This document shows positions 9,498-20,259 of a stretch of 64,000 nt of DNA, in pieces. Within the stretch, counting starts at the first letter, position 1. Each line of letters opens with the position of its first letter. Location of the stretch: NCBI GenBank assembly GCA_905178155.1, contig CAJINV010000022.1, positions 379,207-443,206 of the forward strand, in the 5' to 3' direction. A program made the translations under genes and the position numbers. This stretch comes from Amoebophrya sp. A120. Its lineage: Eukaryota; Sar; Dinophyceae; Syndiniales; Amoebophryaceae. The notes beneath the pieces are model-generated. The model searched no databases and had not been told where the DNA came from. It saw nothing but the letters and a program-made list of their open reading frames with translations.

Positions 9498-10594
9498 ATG
9501 TCGACCTTTGACTACTATGCCCGCATGAATGGGCCGGCAACCCGGAACATGATATGGGTATTACAATGAAAAATGCCCCCACCCCGGAAGTTGCACGAGT
9601 TTCCCATGCAAAGTTTCCAAGTGAATGCTTTTTGTCTTGCATGAAAGGACTGCGAGCCACCTTTCTGATGCAGTATTAAGGTGCGCAAGGTACGTTCTGC
9701 AAAACAGATCCGGCTGTTGTTGGGCTCCTTTGCAACACAGACTTGAGCTATTCAGCATGGAAGATTTGTGATGCCGATATATACAAGACGGGGAATGTTT
9801 TTATTGGAAAGGTTGGCAATACAAATGTTGCCAAATCTTGGTGTGGGGACAGTTTTCTTTGTAATAATGGGCCGAGGTAGTACACATGGAGACGAAGGAC
9901 CACCTATGCACTCTGCAAAAGTATCTTACTCATATTCAGTTACTAAAATCGCTGTCATGCATCTTCACAGATTTGCTTTGCTTTCTTCATTACTTACTTG
10001 GCTATGCATGACAAACTCGAAATGCGAAGATTTCTACGCGTAAACGAAATTCGTCATGCGAATATTTCTACGCGTACGACTACGATGCTTTTGCAATTGC
10101 ATACCACCTGTACCACTGCAACAACTCGAAACTGGATATGGCACTCTCAACTGTTACATTCTCAACTGTTACACGAATTTGTGATGCAAGAATGGCAATA
10201 GTCAAAGGGGCAAGCTTGCTGCTTTCGCATCACAGATGTGGCTCAGATTTAGATGGTGTTTAGCCTCTCGGAGATTTGTCATGCGAAGCAGCTTGACCAT
10301 CTGGCGTTTTAAAGTAGTCTTGCATGACAAATTCATGTAACAGCTGAGAATGTAACGTTTGAGAGCTCCATATTGGATGACTTTCAATCGATCGAGGGCT
10401 GCGAAGTAGGCGTGAAGGATTTCTACAAGCCGACCCTAGCGTGGATAAAAAACAAGTACTTGATCTTACATCTTTCTACCACTAACTCACGTCGAACTGC
10501 ATATTACTGTACGTTGTTCCGCATGAAGATCATGAGTGCGACGTTCTACACGCGACACGACCCTGCTCGTCGCCTAATTAGCAATATGCTGTAG
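9498..10594 (+). CDS. Gene 5: 112-residue protein, four exons
   Basis: Exons 9498-9558, 9872-9904, 10109-10136 and 10378-10594 total 339 nt and end in TAG. The ATG follows an A-run (CACAAAAAAA). The inserts (IE7, IE1, IE4) occupy more than twice the length of the coding sequence, and two internal exons have only 33 and 28 nt. The protein starts MSTFDYYARMNGPATRNMIW, has a His/Cys-containing middle (KDHLYHCNNSKLDD) and a basic C-terminal half rich in Tyr, Arg and Thr. No membrane segment and no recognised family. The strict TSD-based joins and the intact frame across all three junctions make the model reliable. Confidence 0.85.
9559..9866 (+). mobile_element. IE7 introner in gene 5
   Basis: Left TATTACAATGAAAAATGCCC, right GGGGACAGTTTTCTTTGTAA+TA. 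TSD ATGGG at 9554-9558 and 9867-9871. Removal gives ATA TGG GCC GAG. Confidence 0.93.
9905..10103 (+). mobile_element. IE1 introner in gene 5
   Basis: Left CTGCAAAAGTATCTTACTCA, right CGACTACGATGCTTTTGCAA. TSD CCACC at 9900-9904 and 10104-10108. The interior has a local duplication around CTACGCGTA. Confidence 0.94.
10137..10372 (+). mobile_element. IE4 introner in gene 5
   Basis: Left TATGGCACTCTCAACTGTTA, right TGTAACGTTTGAGAGCTCCA+TA. TSD CTGGA/TTGGA at 10132-10136 and 10373-10377. Removal gives CTG GAT GAC. Confidence 0.93.
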
Positions 10595-12660
10595 CTGTTT
10601 CTTCATTGCAATAATAATACACAAAATGAAACTATCCAAAGGTATTACCAGGCTGCGGGCCAACCAACCGAGATGGTGAAGATGGCGAGGGTGAACAGTT
10701 ACGATGGAAAGGACCGAGTTTTGTTTGTCATGCATTTTCATCATCATCTCAAAGCCAAAGCCTCCATACATTTGCCATGCCCTGGCAGCTGCACCATCGT
10801 GGCCTGAACAGTGCCAAAGCTCCCGATCATGCAGGAGCAGCAGCAAGAGAAAATATGCACACAACAAACCTCCTTTTCATCTTGTCCATAAAAAAATAAA
10901 TCCCTTCAAGCAACTCGCAGAGGCGCAATCATCTCAAGCAAGAACGGCAGCACAGGCACCTGGTGCGATGAAGCACAGCAGCAGTGCAGTGAACCTGTAT
11001 AGTCCTTCTATGCTGATATTGTTTGTATTTGTGATCTTGATGATCTTGTTCTGCATGATTGAGACCCGATTTTTGTCTTGTAAATGATAAAGTCAGTCTG
11101 ATGTTGTCCATGACAAACAGAATTCACTATGACCACAAAAAGAATTCGCTACAAATACAATCAAGAAAAACATCAAAAAACAGCGGTACGCCGATGCCAT
11201 CTGCGAGAAGTGCCAGAAGTAACGCCTATCCTACGTAAAATCATCACACCAAAAAAACGCAACGTGTCGCTGTCGACACGGTCATGCGCATAGGAGTAAG
11301 CCAAAGTCTGCTCCATTCTTTGTACGGTAATGGATGCTGTGTGTACTTACTTAACTTCTACAGAGCAAGCGCGAAAATAAATCAACGGTGTTGGTGGTTT
11401 TCCATAGGATACCGCCTCAAGAAGCGCGAGAAGCGGTGCTAGTAGCGCACGGATTATGGCGCGAACAGAGTCGGTGCCGACCCTGAAAATGCCGATCAAG
11501 GGAAAGTGAGAGTGACGATGGAATAGTAAACTGGTTTGACTGTGTATGTACAAAATTTCTCCAGATCTTACTTTACGTGTGCTGGACAACAATATCGCCA
11601 AATTGTGAGGAAGATGAACTTCACCAACAAACTCAAAAAATGATTTCGATCACGATTTCATTCGCCCATTTACATTTCCACTTTTACAAAATTTCAAACG
11701 CACGTAATCTTTGAACTACTAAAACTGTCAATTACACTTGCGCATCAAAAGTACTGTCTGAGGCAGTAACTCTAGTGCTATGATTCACCTTACACTTACA
11801 ACATCACGCGCCTGCTTCTACAGCCCTGTAATGGAGGGCGGGTTGTGCTAGTTGTTGACAAGAAGAACTAAACACTTTCCACTGCATGCAAATGTTGGAC
11901 TTGATGGTACAAATGCGGTTGAAGTTGATGCCCTCTCCTCTTGTAAACTAAGGCATCAGCATGATTGATCTAAAAACAAAAAAAATTGTCCCTGACGGTA
12001 GTGGTTCGCCTTTGTAGGATTGGCAGAAATGCGATGAGACGAAGATCATGATGATCAAAGTGGTTCATGCTGGCTGTCGCGAATACTACAAATTGTCTTG
12101 ATCATTCGCCTATCGGATTCGAAAAGTCGGCGCAACATCAAGAAAGCCGAAATCAATACAGTCGGAAACATCAAACCTCTTGAAAATAGTTCTCGACGAT
12201 TTGTCACAAGCTGTACTATCTATTCGTTGTTGAAACAAATGACCAAAAACCTCACTCCAGCCGCGCGAGTGACAAGTTGTTACTGCGAAGCATCATCTTC
12301 AATGTATAATCACGCGAAACAAATTTGTAACGAAAAACCTCACTCCAGCCGCGCGAGTGACAAGTTGTTACTGCGAAGCATCATCTTCAATGTATAATCA
12401 CGCGAAACAAATTTGTAACGCTATACAAATTCAACGACTCCGAAAGTAGAGGCAAATGTAAGAAAAAAAAACTGCAAGTCACCAAGTGCAAGTAGTATTA
12501 AATTCAAAAACAAACCGCCTTGTTGTGTTTTCTTACTGTTATCAGTTCACAATAAGTCGTGTAGGATAGGAAACAGTGCATTCGAGTACAGCTACAGATT
12601 TGTAATTTCTATTTGAGAGTATTTGTTTTTGTGTTTTACTGCGTTTTTTCCTATTCCAAA
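10595..12660. other. Intergenic region between genes 5 and 6
   Basis: No insert ends. Short frames at 10672-10809, 10704-11087 and 11347-11601 (minus) are open but have no motif or consistent start context. The only clear structure is the 88-bp tandem duplication at 12245-12420. Confidence 0.5.
12245..12420. repeat. Perfect 2 x 88-bp tandem duplication
   Basis: Two adjacent 88-bp copies starting AAAAACCTCACTCCAGCCGC at 12245 and 12333. No difference was seen between them, which implies a very recent event (or an assembly duplication). Confidence 0.95.
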
Positions 12661-15502
12661 ATGGTGCAGCAACATCTCGCTCTGCGTGGACTCCGCGCTT
12701 TCGCGTATGCAACAGCGTTGCTGTTTGGTAATGTCAATGTGATGTTTTTCCGGGTGGATAATTATGGGGATCACCTTCATCACGCTGGGTTTCTTGTACG
12801 CGCAGCTCCTGCGTCGTCTGGAGGACTTCTCACTCGGCTTTTCGGAAATGGATCTCGTCGTCCCAGTCTTTTCAGCCGGCGTGGGGGCCACGACGTCAAT
12901 GCTCGTCATTTTTCAGGAAGAGCAGCTACCACTGCTGCAAGAACTTCTAGTTCAGCAGGCGTCGTGGCTACACGGGGACCAGCGCCACTAGCCAACGACG
13001 GCACTGGAACTTCTACCGAAGCTGTTGGACGAGGACCAGCTGGATCTTCTTCTACTCCTGCTCCTTCTCCACCACCGCAGCCGGGCCGGTCGGAGAGGAG
13101 GACCGCTTCTCCCGCCGGTGACCAAGACATCGTTCTGGACTTTGATCACCTCGCCCGACGAGCTAAGGAACAACAGGAAGAAGACCGCGTCAGCTCGTTT
13201 CGCCCACCGGAGCAGGGAAAAGAACATGGACAAGGAGGTGTTCATTATGATGCGGCATCTGTAACCCCACAAGACAAACGCACACACCGGCTGGCTATCC
13301 ATAGTGATGAACAAAATCCTGCCGTCACCTCCACCGGGTACCTCAGTTACCTGGAAACGCTCGGACACGTTCTTCTGCCCAGGGCCACCGCCTTTCTGCA
13401 ACGGGAACTTGCGAAGTACGCCGGTTCTTGTACAGGAACTAGCGGGACGAGGACGAACAACTTGACGAGAAGCGAGCCGGTGTCTTGCGTGGAGCGGCTG
13501 CAAATCCCGGGCCAGTGCAGCCAGGCTTGCGGAACTCTTTGCAGAGACGGTGACCGTCGCGACGAGCGTGGGCGGGCCACGAGCACCAGCTGCACGACTC
13601 GTGTGTGCCGGGAATGTTGGGGAGACTACATTGCAGACCGGACAGCCTTGCTAGCATACGCGCTAAACATAAGCGAAGCGCTGCGGGTTAGACTCGGAGG
13701 GCTGGATGAGATTTACGAAGGGATTACAAAACCGGATGAAAAATATAAGACTGTCAGACTCGAGAAGAAGTTGAACGAAAAGAAGACCACTGACCCACCT
13801 AGCGGATCAACTTCGACAGCCTCCGCACCAAGAACCGAAAAAAGTCCCGTCGAAATTTATGGAATCATCAGGATCGAAAGTAGCGCACCAGTTGAAAGAA
13901 TTTACTGTGCATAAAAAAATGCAAGGTCTGAAGTGCCTGTCTTGCAGGAATGGCAAGTGAGGCTGATTGTGAGCCTAATATTTCAGGTTCGCGATGCAGC
14001 TGCTAAAGTGCTTAGCATGACAGAAGCAGTCCTCCTCCTCTGCTCGTCCCAAAAACAGCATAACAGATTCGGTGTCATTGCTGCCAAAATTTGTCGTGCG
14101 CCACTTAGATGAAACTGGCGTCCGACTGATATCCATTGTTCCATGCATGGTAGAGTTTTATTTCAACTTGGTCCATTTCGCTTCTGACGCTTCCATAGAA
14201 AGCAAAAGCTGCAGGAAATAATGCAAAACTTCCTGGTTACCCAGCAGCCGCGGATCGATTATGTCATGGCGCACATCATATGGATCTGTCAGGATTGAAA
14301 TCGTCAAAGTTGAAATGATTTGCCATGCATAAAATGCAAGGCATGAATTGCCTGTCTTGCCGGGTTGGCAAGTGAGGCAGATTGTGAGCCTATTTAGGGT
14401 TTGGGATAGAGCTGCTAAAGCTGCATGACAAAAGCAGTCTTCTGTGCCCAAACAGCATGACAAATTGGATTCCGGTGCTCCGAAAATTTGTCATGCGCCG
14501 CTTGGAAATTGGTCTTCCAACTGGTATCCATTTTATGCATGACAAATCATTTCAACTTTGTCGATTTCAAACCTGACGCTTCCATACATCATTCAGGCAC
14601 TCTACATTCTGAGCCTAGTGCCGTTGTATCCAATACAAATCGAATATGCCTGGACCATTTCTGGAAGTAGAAATGAAGTGCCCCTATCGTTATGCATCGT
14701 TTAGTCCTCACACAAATCCAATCACGTGGAATTATGCGAATACACCAAGCTACAAAGCTGAGCTTTGTGTGGTCTTCCGGAAGTTGTAGATGAACTTAGC
14801 ATGATCACAGGTTCGCATTTTTCGTCCACTTCTTCCACCAGGCCCAGACATTTAATTTGCAATGCATATGTTGAATGGCAGAAGACCAAGAACCTCTACG
14901 AGATCTGCCATAATTCGTGCGGTCCGTCCGGTACCGACGCTGGAAGAGCATATGCACTAGAAAAGCATCGTACTCGTATTGCAATAAAGCAGTACAAATC
15001 TTTTTCTTAAGGTAAACCAGCATTACAAATTTTATTTCTCATGCTGAGGAAATGCATTTATACGAGTGCGATACTTTTGCAATGCATAGAGCAACAAGAA
15101 GAGCTGTTTCAATCTCTCAACCGTCGGGCCGCGCCGGAAGGCCTTAGGCTCGCCTGGGAACTCTTCACGGATTTGGACGAGATTCCGTATGCCGCTGCTT
15201 ATTTCTACGACCGGGACTACAGCACAAACAATAGTTCTCCCCCCGGGCAGCTCTCTTCTGGCTCGCTTCGGGGGCCAAGCTTTCAGGCTCATTTGCTGAA
15301 ACATCAGCATATCAAAAGCGCTGTTTTCGCCTCACGCGGTGCCGGTGTAGCTCCTGGGCAAGAAGAAGGAACAAGCCGGGCACGAAAAATTGCCCAGCTG
15401 GTCAATGCCAGGAAGGGCCGGTTGTTCACGCAAGAATCGTTGGAGAAGGCGATTGAAGACGGCGTGGCGGAGGTGGTGAGAAAGGTCAAGAACCTCTTGT
15501 AA
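12661..15502 (+). CDS. Gene 6: 597-residue protein with N-terminal signal/anchor
   Basis: Exons 12661-13857, 14203-14278, 14592-14626, 14874-14950 and 15094-15502 total 1794 nt and end in TAA. The ATG at 12661 has the TTCCAAA start context; an earlier in-frame ATG at 12613 lacks it. Residues 1-30 (basic start, then AFAYATALLFGNVNVMFF) look like a signal peptide or anchor. Residues 40-170 are low-complexity, rich in Ser, Ala, Arg, Pro and Gly. A Cys-rich stretch follows near residues 275-330 (CVERLQIPGQCSQACGTLC and CTTRVCRECW), compatible with disulfides or metal binding. The C-terminal exon is alpha-helical and charged, starting EEQQEELFQSLNRR. A secreted or endomembrane protein is plausible; no family recognised. 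Confidence 0.82.
13858..14197 (+). mobile_element. IE5 introner in gene 6
   Basis: Left TATGGAATCATCAGGATCGA, right CCATTTCGCTTCTGACGCTT+CCATA. Flanks AAATT/GAAAG are a poor TSD match, but the join GAA ATT CAA AAG keeps the frame. Confidence 0.82.
14279..14586 (+). mobile_element. IE5 introner in gene 6
   Basis: Left TGTCAGGATTGAAATCGTCA, right GTCGATTTCAAACCTGACGC+TTCCATA. TSD CATCA at 14274-14278 and 14587-14591. Confidence 0.95.
14627..14868 (+). mobile_element. Diverged IE2 introner in gene 6
   Basis: Left AATATGCCTGGACCATTTCT, right CAGGCCCAGACATTTAATTT+GCAATGCATA. TSD CGTTG/TGTTG at 14622-14626 and 14869-14873. Confidence 0.88.
14951..15088 (+). mobile_element. IE1 introner in gene 6
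   Basis: Left AGAAAAGCATCGTACTCGTA, right CGAGTGCGATACTTTTGCAA. TSD GAGCA at 14946-14950 and 15089-15093. At 138 bp, the shortest IE1 copy seen. Confidence 0.95.
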
Positions 15503-16747
15503 AAAAAAGAAGTAGTGGTAATACTGTATTACCATTACGAGACCTCCGAGAAGTAGGAGGACGGGTAGCAGTACGAAAGTAAGTAGTGGACTGTTGCTGT
15601 ATGATAATTTTTCTGCAGAAGAACGAAAGGCAAATGAAAGCTATGCAAATGTAAATGAAAGTGCAGTAGTGAAAGGGCAAAGAACGCGCGTCCCTGCCCT
15701 GTTGAACGATATCATTGTATGCCATGCTCCTGGCAACCAGGCAGCAGCATGATCCGCTACAGGGCAGGATGCGCGATGTGAAGCTGCAGTCAGCTCTCAG
15801 CCCAAGCTGCAGTCAGCACTCCGCTGAAGCTGCTTCGTATCCAAACACCGTTGTAAGATCAAGCAGCGCGACGCTTGCAGCGAGAAACGCATCGGTATTG
15901 CCATCTTCAGGAACAAGGAACAGAGATTGCCGGAGCGACGTTTCACCGCCCCGCCCAAGGGGTCGCACAGGCTCCTCCCGGCTCCAACTTTCACCTCTTG
16001 AGATGTTCGTATGGTCCGGCACAGATCAAGGAGACCGAGGGTCGCGCTGCACTCTCGCTCGTTCGTCTCCAATCGATGTTTGAGTGGATGTGGATCAGAT
16101 GAGAAAAGCCATCAAATAAACTATTCTCGGTGTCTGTGTTTTTTTGGCCGTCAGTTCTTTCAGGAGTATTTTTTTTCGTGTGAAAATGAAACTGCTCCTC
16201 CTGCTGCAAGTCTGTAGTTGTCATTTCTTCAAACCTTTGAAAGCAGCCCGTCATGGATCCTGCGTCATTGTGATCATGATGGTGATGCGCTTCTACAACT
16301 ACTAGCATCATTCATCTACTACTGTTTTTCGAGTTCAGTCTGTCACTATCGAAGCCTCCTTCCAGTAAAAAGAGAAGACTCGGTCTGGCGGTCCTGTTTT
16401 TATTGACTTCAACAGTTCTCCTTCGTTCCCTTCGATGTTGGGTCGGTCCAGGGACTGACGGAACTGTATCGGTAGAAGTCGGAGGCTCAGAAACATACTG
16501 CTACTAGTTGTCTCAGCATGCTGCAAATTATCCGACGGTGGACTCGCTTTATGAAAAATCTTTCTGACAAGGGGCAATGTTATGGTACGATTGCCTTATC
16601 TCGGAATGAATTGTCGCAGTGTCATCAGTCCCCATTGAAGCTCGTTGACAGCACTGCTCCTACGAAGTAAGCGTTCTCATCGTATTTTTAAATAAATGAG
16701 ACGACCTGTTTGCGATTCTGTAAATTTATTTTGATTTTCGACTTGAA
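15503..16747. other. Intergenic region between genes 6 and 7
   Basis: No insert ends. An open frame at 15715-16083 (plus) overlaps one at 15797-16072 (minus); neither has motif support. A short direct repeat AAGCTGCAGTCAGC occurs twice at about 15780-15815. Confidence 0.5.
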
Positions 16748-19671
16748 ATGCCACCCATGGTCGACGAAACAATCTTCGAGAAAGTGATCGTGATTGACCT
16801 GGGTTATGCATTGCAAAAGTATCGTACCTCGTATAAATGCATTACAAATCTTTATCTTCTCAGCATGAGAAATAGAATTTGTAATGCAGGTTTATCGTAA
16901 GAAAAGGATTTGTAAATGCATGATTGCAATTACTACGAGTGCGATACTTTTGCACAGGATATGGGTTCGCGGGTAACCAAGGTCGGCCTCGCGGGCGACG
17001 ACCAACCTTTGTATGTACTTCCGACGGCCGTGGCGCTGAAGCTCGATATTGTTAACTCAGGACAGGAAACCACTGATGCTGATCATGTCGTAGAGCCTGG
17101 CCGCGAGGGAGAAAGAAAGGAGGAACCCGACAAAGACACGGCGACTCAAGGTCAAGAAAATGGGAGCGACGAGAGCCCCGAGAGCACGACCACATCAGCT
17201 CCGACCTACGAGGCTTTAGCTTTACACCTCTGTAATTCATCCACCGGCCGCGGTGGGTCGTTTTTGGACGTCAATCCATTTGAGTATGATGTGAGCAGTA
17301 TGAACTGCAAAAGTATCGTACCTACTAGTAGTAATTGCAATACAAATTAGCTCAGCATGACCAATGGAATTTGTCATGCTGTTTGACCTTAGTATCGAGA
17401 TTTGTAATGCATGACTGCGATTACTGCGAGTACGATATTTTTGCAGTGCATAAACAGTCTGGTCTTTCCGATCGACCCGAAAACCGGCTTAGTTTCGGAT
17501 ACCATAAGGAAAAGTGTATAACGTTGACGGTTTTCACAGATTGCAGTCATGCATCACAAATGGAGCCCAATACGCATGCTATGCATTACAAATTTTGGCA
17601 TGTTTTGCGATGCATTGCTGCATCACAAATTCCGTTAACGTTAACACTCTTTGCTGTGATATCGGATTGGGAGAAACTAGAGATAATTTTACGAAAAATT
17701 CTCTCCAACAGCTGCTGCCCCGAATTCCAGCCCCTGGAGGACTGTGCAGTGCTACTTTTGCAGCCGCCAGTAGAAGGACAAGCAGAGGACGAGACTAGCT
17801 GCGCCGAGGAGAACGGATTACCGTCAACACGACCTCCCTTGGAGGATGAAAAGGAAAACGATGGGCGGCAAACAGATGCATCAGCACACGAGAACACCGG
17901 CGTTCATCAACACAAGATAACCCGCCTCGTCAGCAGCAAACTTGCCTCTCTGCTCTTCGAAAAGTTCAGCGTCCCTGCTTGTCACGTTGTTCCAACCGCG
18001 CCGGCTCTCTCGGCGCTGCCAGCCGGTCGAGGATCCACTGCGCTTGTGGTGAGCAGCGGCTTATGGAAGCGTCAGGACCGAAATCGACAAAGTTGAAACA
18101 ATTTGTGATGCATAAAAGGGATAACAGTTGGCGCACAGTTTTCAAGTGGCGCATGACAAACTTGGGAAGAACCTAAATCCAGTTTGTCATGCAGTTTGGG
18201 TAAGGAAGACACCGTTTGTCATGCTGCTTTAGCAGCTCTATTTGTATTTCTACACCTCAACAGGCTTACAACCTGCCTCCCTTGGCTACTCTGCAAGACA
18301 GGCACTTTTTGGGTTGCATTTTATGCATCACAAACTATTTCAACTTTCACGATTTCAATCCTGACGCTTCCATATGGCTTTTCGAAAACCTACGTGGTTC
18401 CAGTGATCGACGGGGCTCCGGTGTTGTCCGCGGTCTGTTCTTCTGAAATGGGCGGGAAGGATCTGTCATTGTACCTGGCGAGATTGTTGGAGAAGAACAG
18501 ACTTGGGATGCTGGCGGACAAGATAGAAAATGTTGACGGCTCCACCGGACCCGGAGGAGCCGGCTCTATGTCTGCTTTCAACGTAAATGTTCATGTTGTT
18601 GATGCTGTGGGCGCCGGCGACTCGCCGATGATAAATCCGTGGCACATCGACGTTATCGACGATATTAAGGAAAATTACTGCTTCGTTAGCCCCCACTACG
18701 ACACATCGGTTTGGCTTACAGGCAGTACGGAAGAGGATCTTTACGAAATGCGGAGAGGAGCGAGTGCTGGTTTGTACAAGAACCAAAATGGAGATGAAAT
18801 CCTCAGCGGGGAAGTAGGTAGGGCCGATACTGACAACCACAATGCTGAGATGAGTGAGCGTCAAGTTCAAAACAGCAGCCAAATGCCAATGTCTAGCGAC
18901 GGCTCATTTCTCAGCATCTTGGAGAGAACCCGCTTCCAAGTGCCGGAAGTTTTGTTTAAGCCAGAACTGATAGGAGGAGATAGAAAAGACTCGCTACCGG
19001 AACTGATTCTGCGGTCGTTGGACAGTGTAGATGTTCAAAAAGTAGCCACCAAAGAGGGGCTCGAAGAAGAAGAAGGACAAGGAGAAAATCAAGACCAAGA
19101 CGTCCGCCCCCTGCAGCTGCTGGAACTAATCGAAATGAAACAAAAACTCCTTCGCAACATTGTCCTGTCTGGGGGGAATTTGAAATTTCCGAATCTTGAA
19201 AGTCGATTGAAGGACGAAGTAGTGTCTTTGTTGTACAAATCAGGCAGGGTGTATACCCTCTTTCCAGACGATGACGAGCAGCAGGAGGTCTACAACTCGA
19301 TGAAAAGCCCGACCGATCCGGTAGACGTGGATGAAAGTAGTAGAAGTTTTGCTTTTTCAGCACGACACGACGTGCAAATCGTGGAACATCATCAAAGCCG
19401 GGCGGTGAGAAACAATCTCGATTGGGCTGGCGGATCGATTCTGGCAAGTTTGGACGAGGCAATTATCAAAGAAGAAGAAGGTTTTCACAAATTACAGCCC
19501 CCGTGCTGGGTTACGAAAGAAGAATGGGAAGAAGTGGCTTCCGAGGGGGCGTTTGCGGATTATGAGTACTTCGAAGCGTTGCGGAGGAAACAGCAAGTAG
19601 AGGAAGTTTCGATAATTCCTTCGGAGGTGGACGTCGAGGAGGATGCTGTAGAGGAGCCTGAGTCAGAATAG
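16748..19671 (+). CDS. Gene 7: actin-related protein, 705 residues
   Basis: Exons 16748-16804, 16967-17298, 17458-17499, 17667-18061 and 18380-19671 total 2118 nt and end in TAG. The spliced protein starts with the actin phosphate-1 loop, IDLGSRVTKVGLAGDDQP, then VLPTAVA. It then shows VFPIDPKTGLVSDWEKLEII, the C-lobe stretch PTAPALSALPAGR, and the phosphate-2 loop VVSSGFSKTYVVPVIDG. Later come GGKDLSLYLARLL, VPEVLFKPELIG, NIVLSGGNLKFPN (near residue 533), WAGGSILASL and WVTKEEWEE. The order is that of the actin/ARP ATPase fold. It is nearly twice the length of actin, with acidic low-complexity insertions after subdomain 1 and in the second half, plus an acidic C-terminal tail. The usual DSGDGVT is reduced to SSGFSKT, which may affect nucleotide binding. 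I cannot assign an ARP class; a nuclear remodeller-type or dynactin-type ARP is possible. Confidence 0.95.
16805..16961 (+). mobile_element. IE1 introner in gene 7
   Basis: Left TTGCAAAAGTATCGTACCTC, right CGAGTGCGATACTTTTGCAC+AGGATA. TSD TGGGT at 16800-16804 and 16962-16966. It splits the phosphate-1 loop codons (CTG GGT | TCG CGG). Confidence 0.96.
17299..17452 (+). mobile_element. IE1 introner in gene 7
   Basis: Left CTGCAAAAGTATCGTACCTA, right CGAGTACGATATTTTTGCAG. TSD AGCAG/AACAG at 17294-17298 and 17453-17457. Confidence 0.94.
17500..17661 (+). mobile_element. IE3 introner in gene 7
   Basis: Left AAGGAAAAGTGTATAACGTT, right TAACGTTAACACTCTTTGCT+GTGATA. TSD TCGGA at 17495-17499 and 17662-17666. 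Removal gives TCG GAT TGG GAG. Confidence 0.95.
18062..18374 (+). mobile_element. IE5 introner in gene 7
   Basis: Left TATGGAAGCGTCAGGACCGA, right CGATTTCAATCCTGACGCTT+CCATA. TSD CGGCT/TGGCT at 18057-18061 and 18375-18379. It splits the phosphate-2 loop. Confidence 0.95.
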
Positions 19672-20259
19672 GTAGGGCTCGAGCAAGTCCAGGTATGCAA
19701 GAACAAATCTGCCACTCACCGTGACGACCACTTCTTGAGCCGTGGGCTGATGAGTATCAATGAGGACCACTGCAGCCAAAAAATTTCTGTCCCGCAACAA
19801 GCAACTGTTTTCTATTTTTTTTCGTGTGGTGAAAGGTGGCTTTGTGATCATGCATAGACACGACCGGCGAATGAAACTCTGTGTACTACGGAGGACTATA
19901 TCTTCTTCTTTTTCCAAAGATAACAAATTTTTCGGTGACACAACAGTCGACAGGCAACCTCCAGAGAAACACACAATGCGAAGCACAAGCAGGTGTGTTG
20001 ACGCCTATTGTTCGCTCTTCTTTGTTGGTACCATTTATTTCTACGCGAATGTAGAGCCTTTGTTTTCTTTTTTGGTTTTTGATCTGGTCGCGGCCCAGCG
20101 ACGAAGGAGAAGCTGTCGTGCTCTTTCTCTCCGTCCGGACGGGGTACTACACAGTAGAGCTGTAAGTGTTGATGTAGTGATGAACTTCGTGCTTGTTTGG
20201 CTTTCTATGTGATAGATCATCCCTTCCGAACTAGGAAGTAGCGGTGCCTTTCTAAAAGG
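19672..20259. other. Intergenic region between genes 7 and 8
   Basis: Open frames of 150 codons (19760-20212, plus) and 107 codons (19663-19986, minus) overlap each other. Neither has recognisable features. No insert ends. Confidence 0.45.

Noticed and set aside
19760-20212. 150-codon ORF before gene 8
   Set aside because: Overlaps an open frame on the other strand, has no recognisable feature and lacks the usual A-rich start context.
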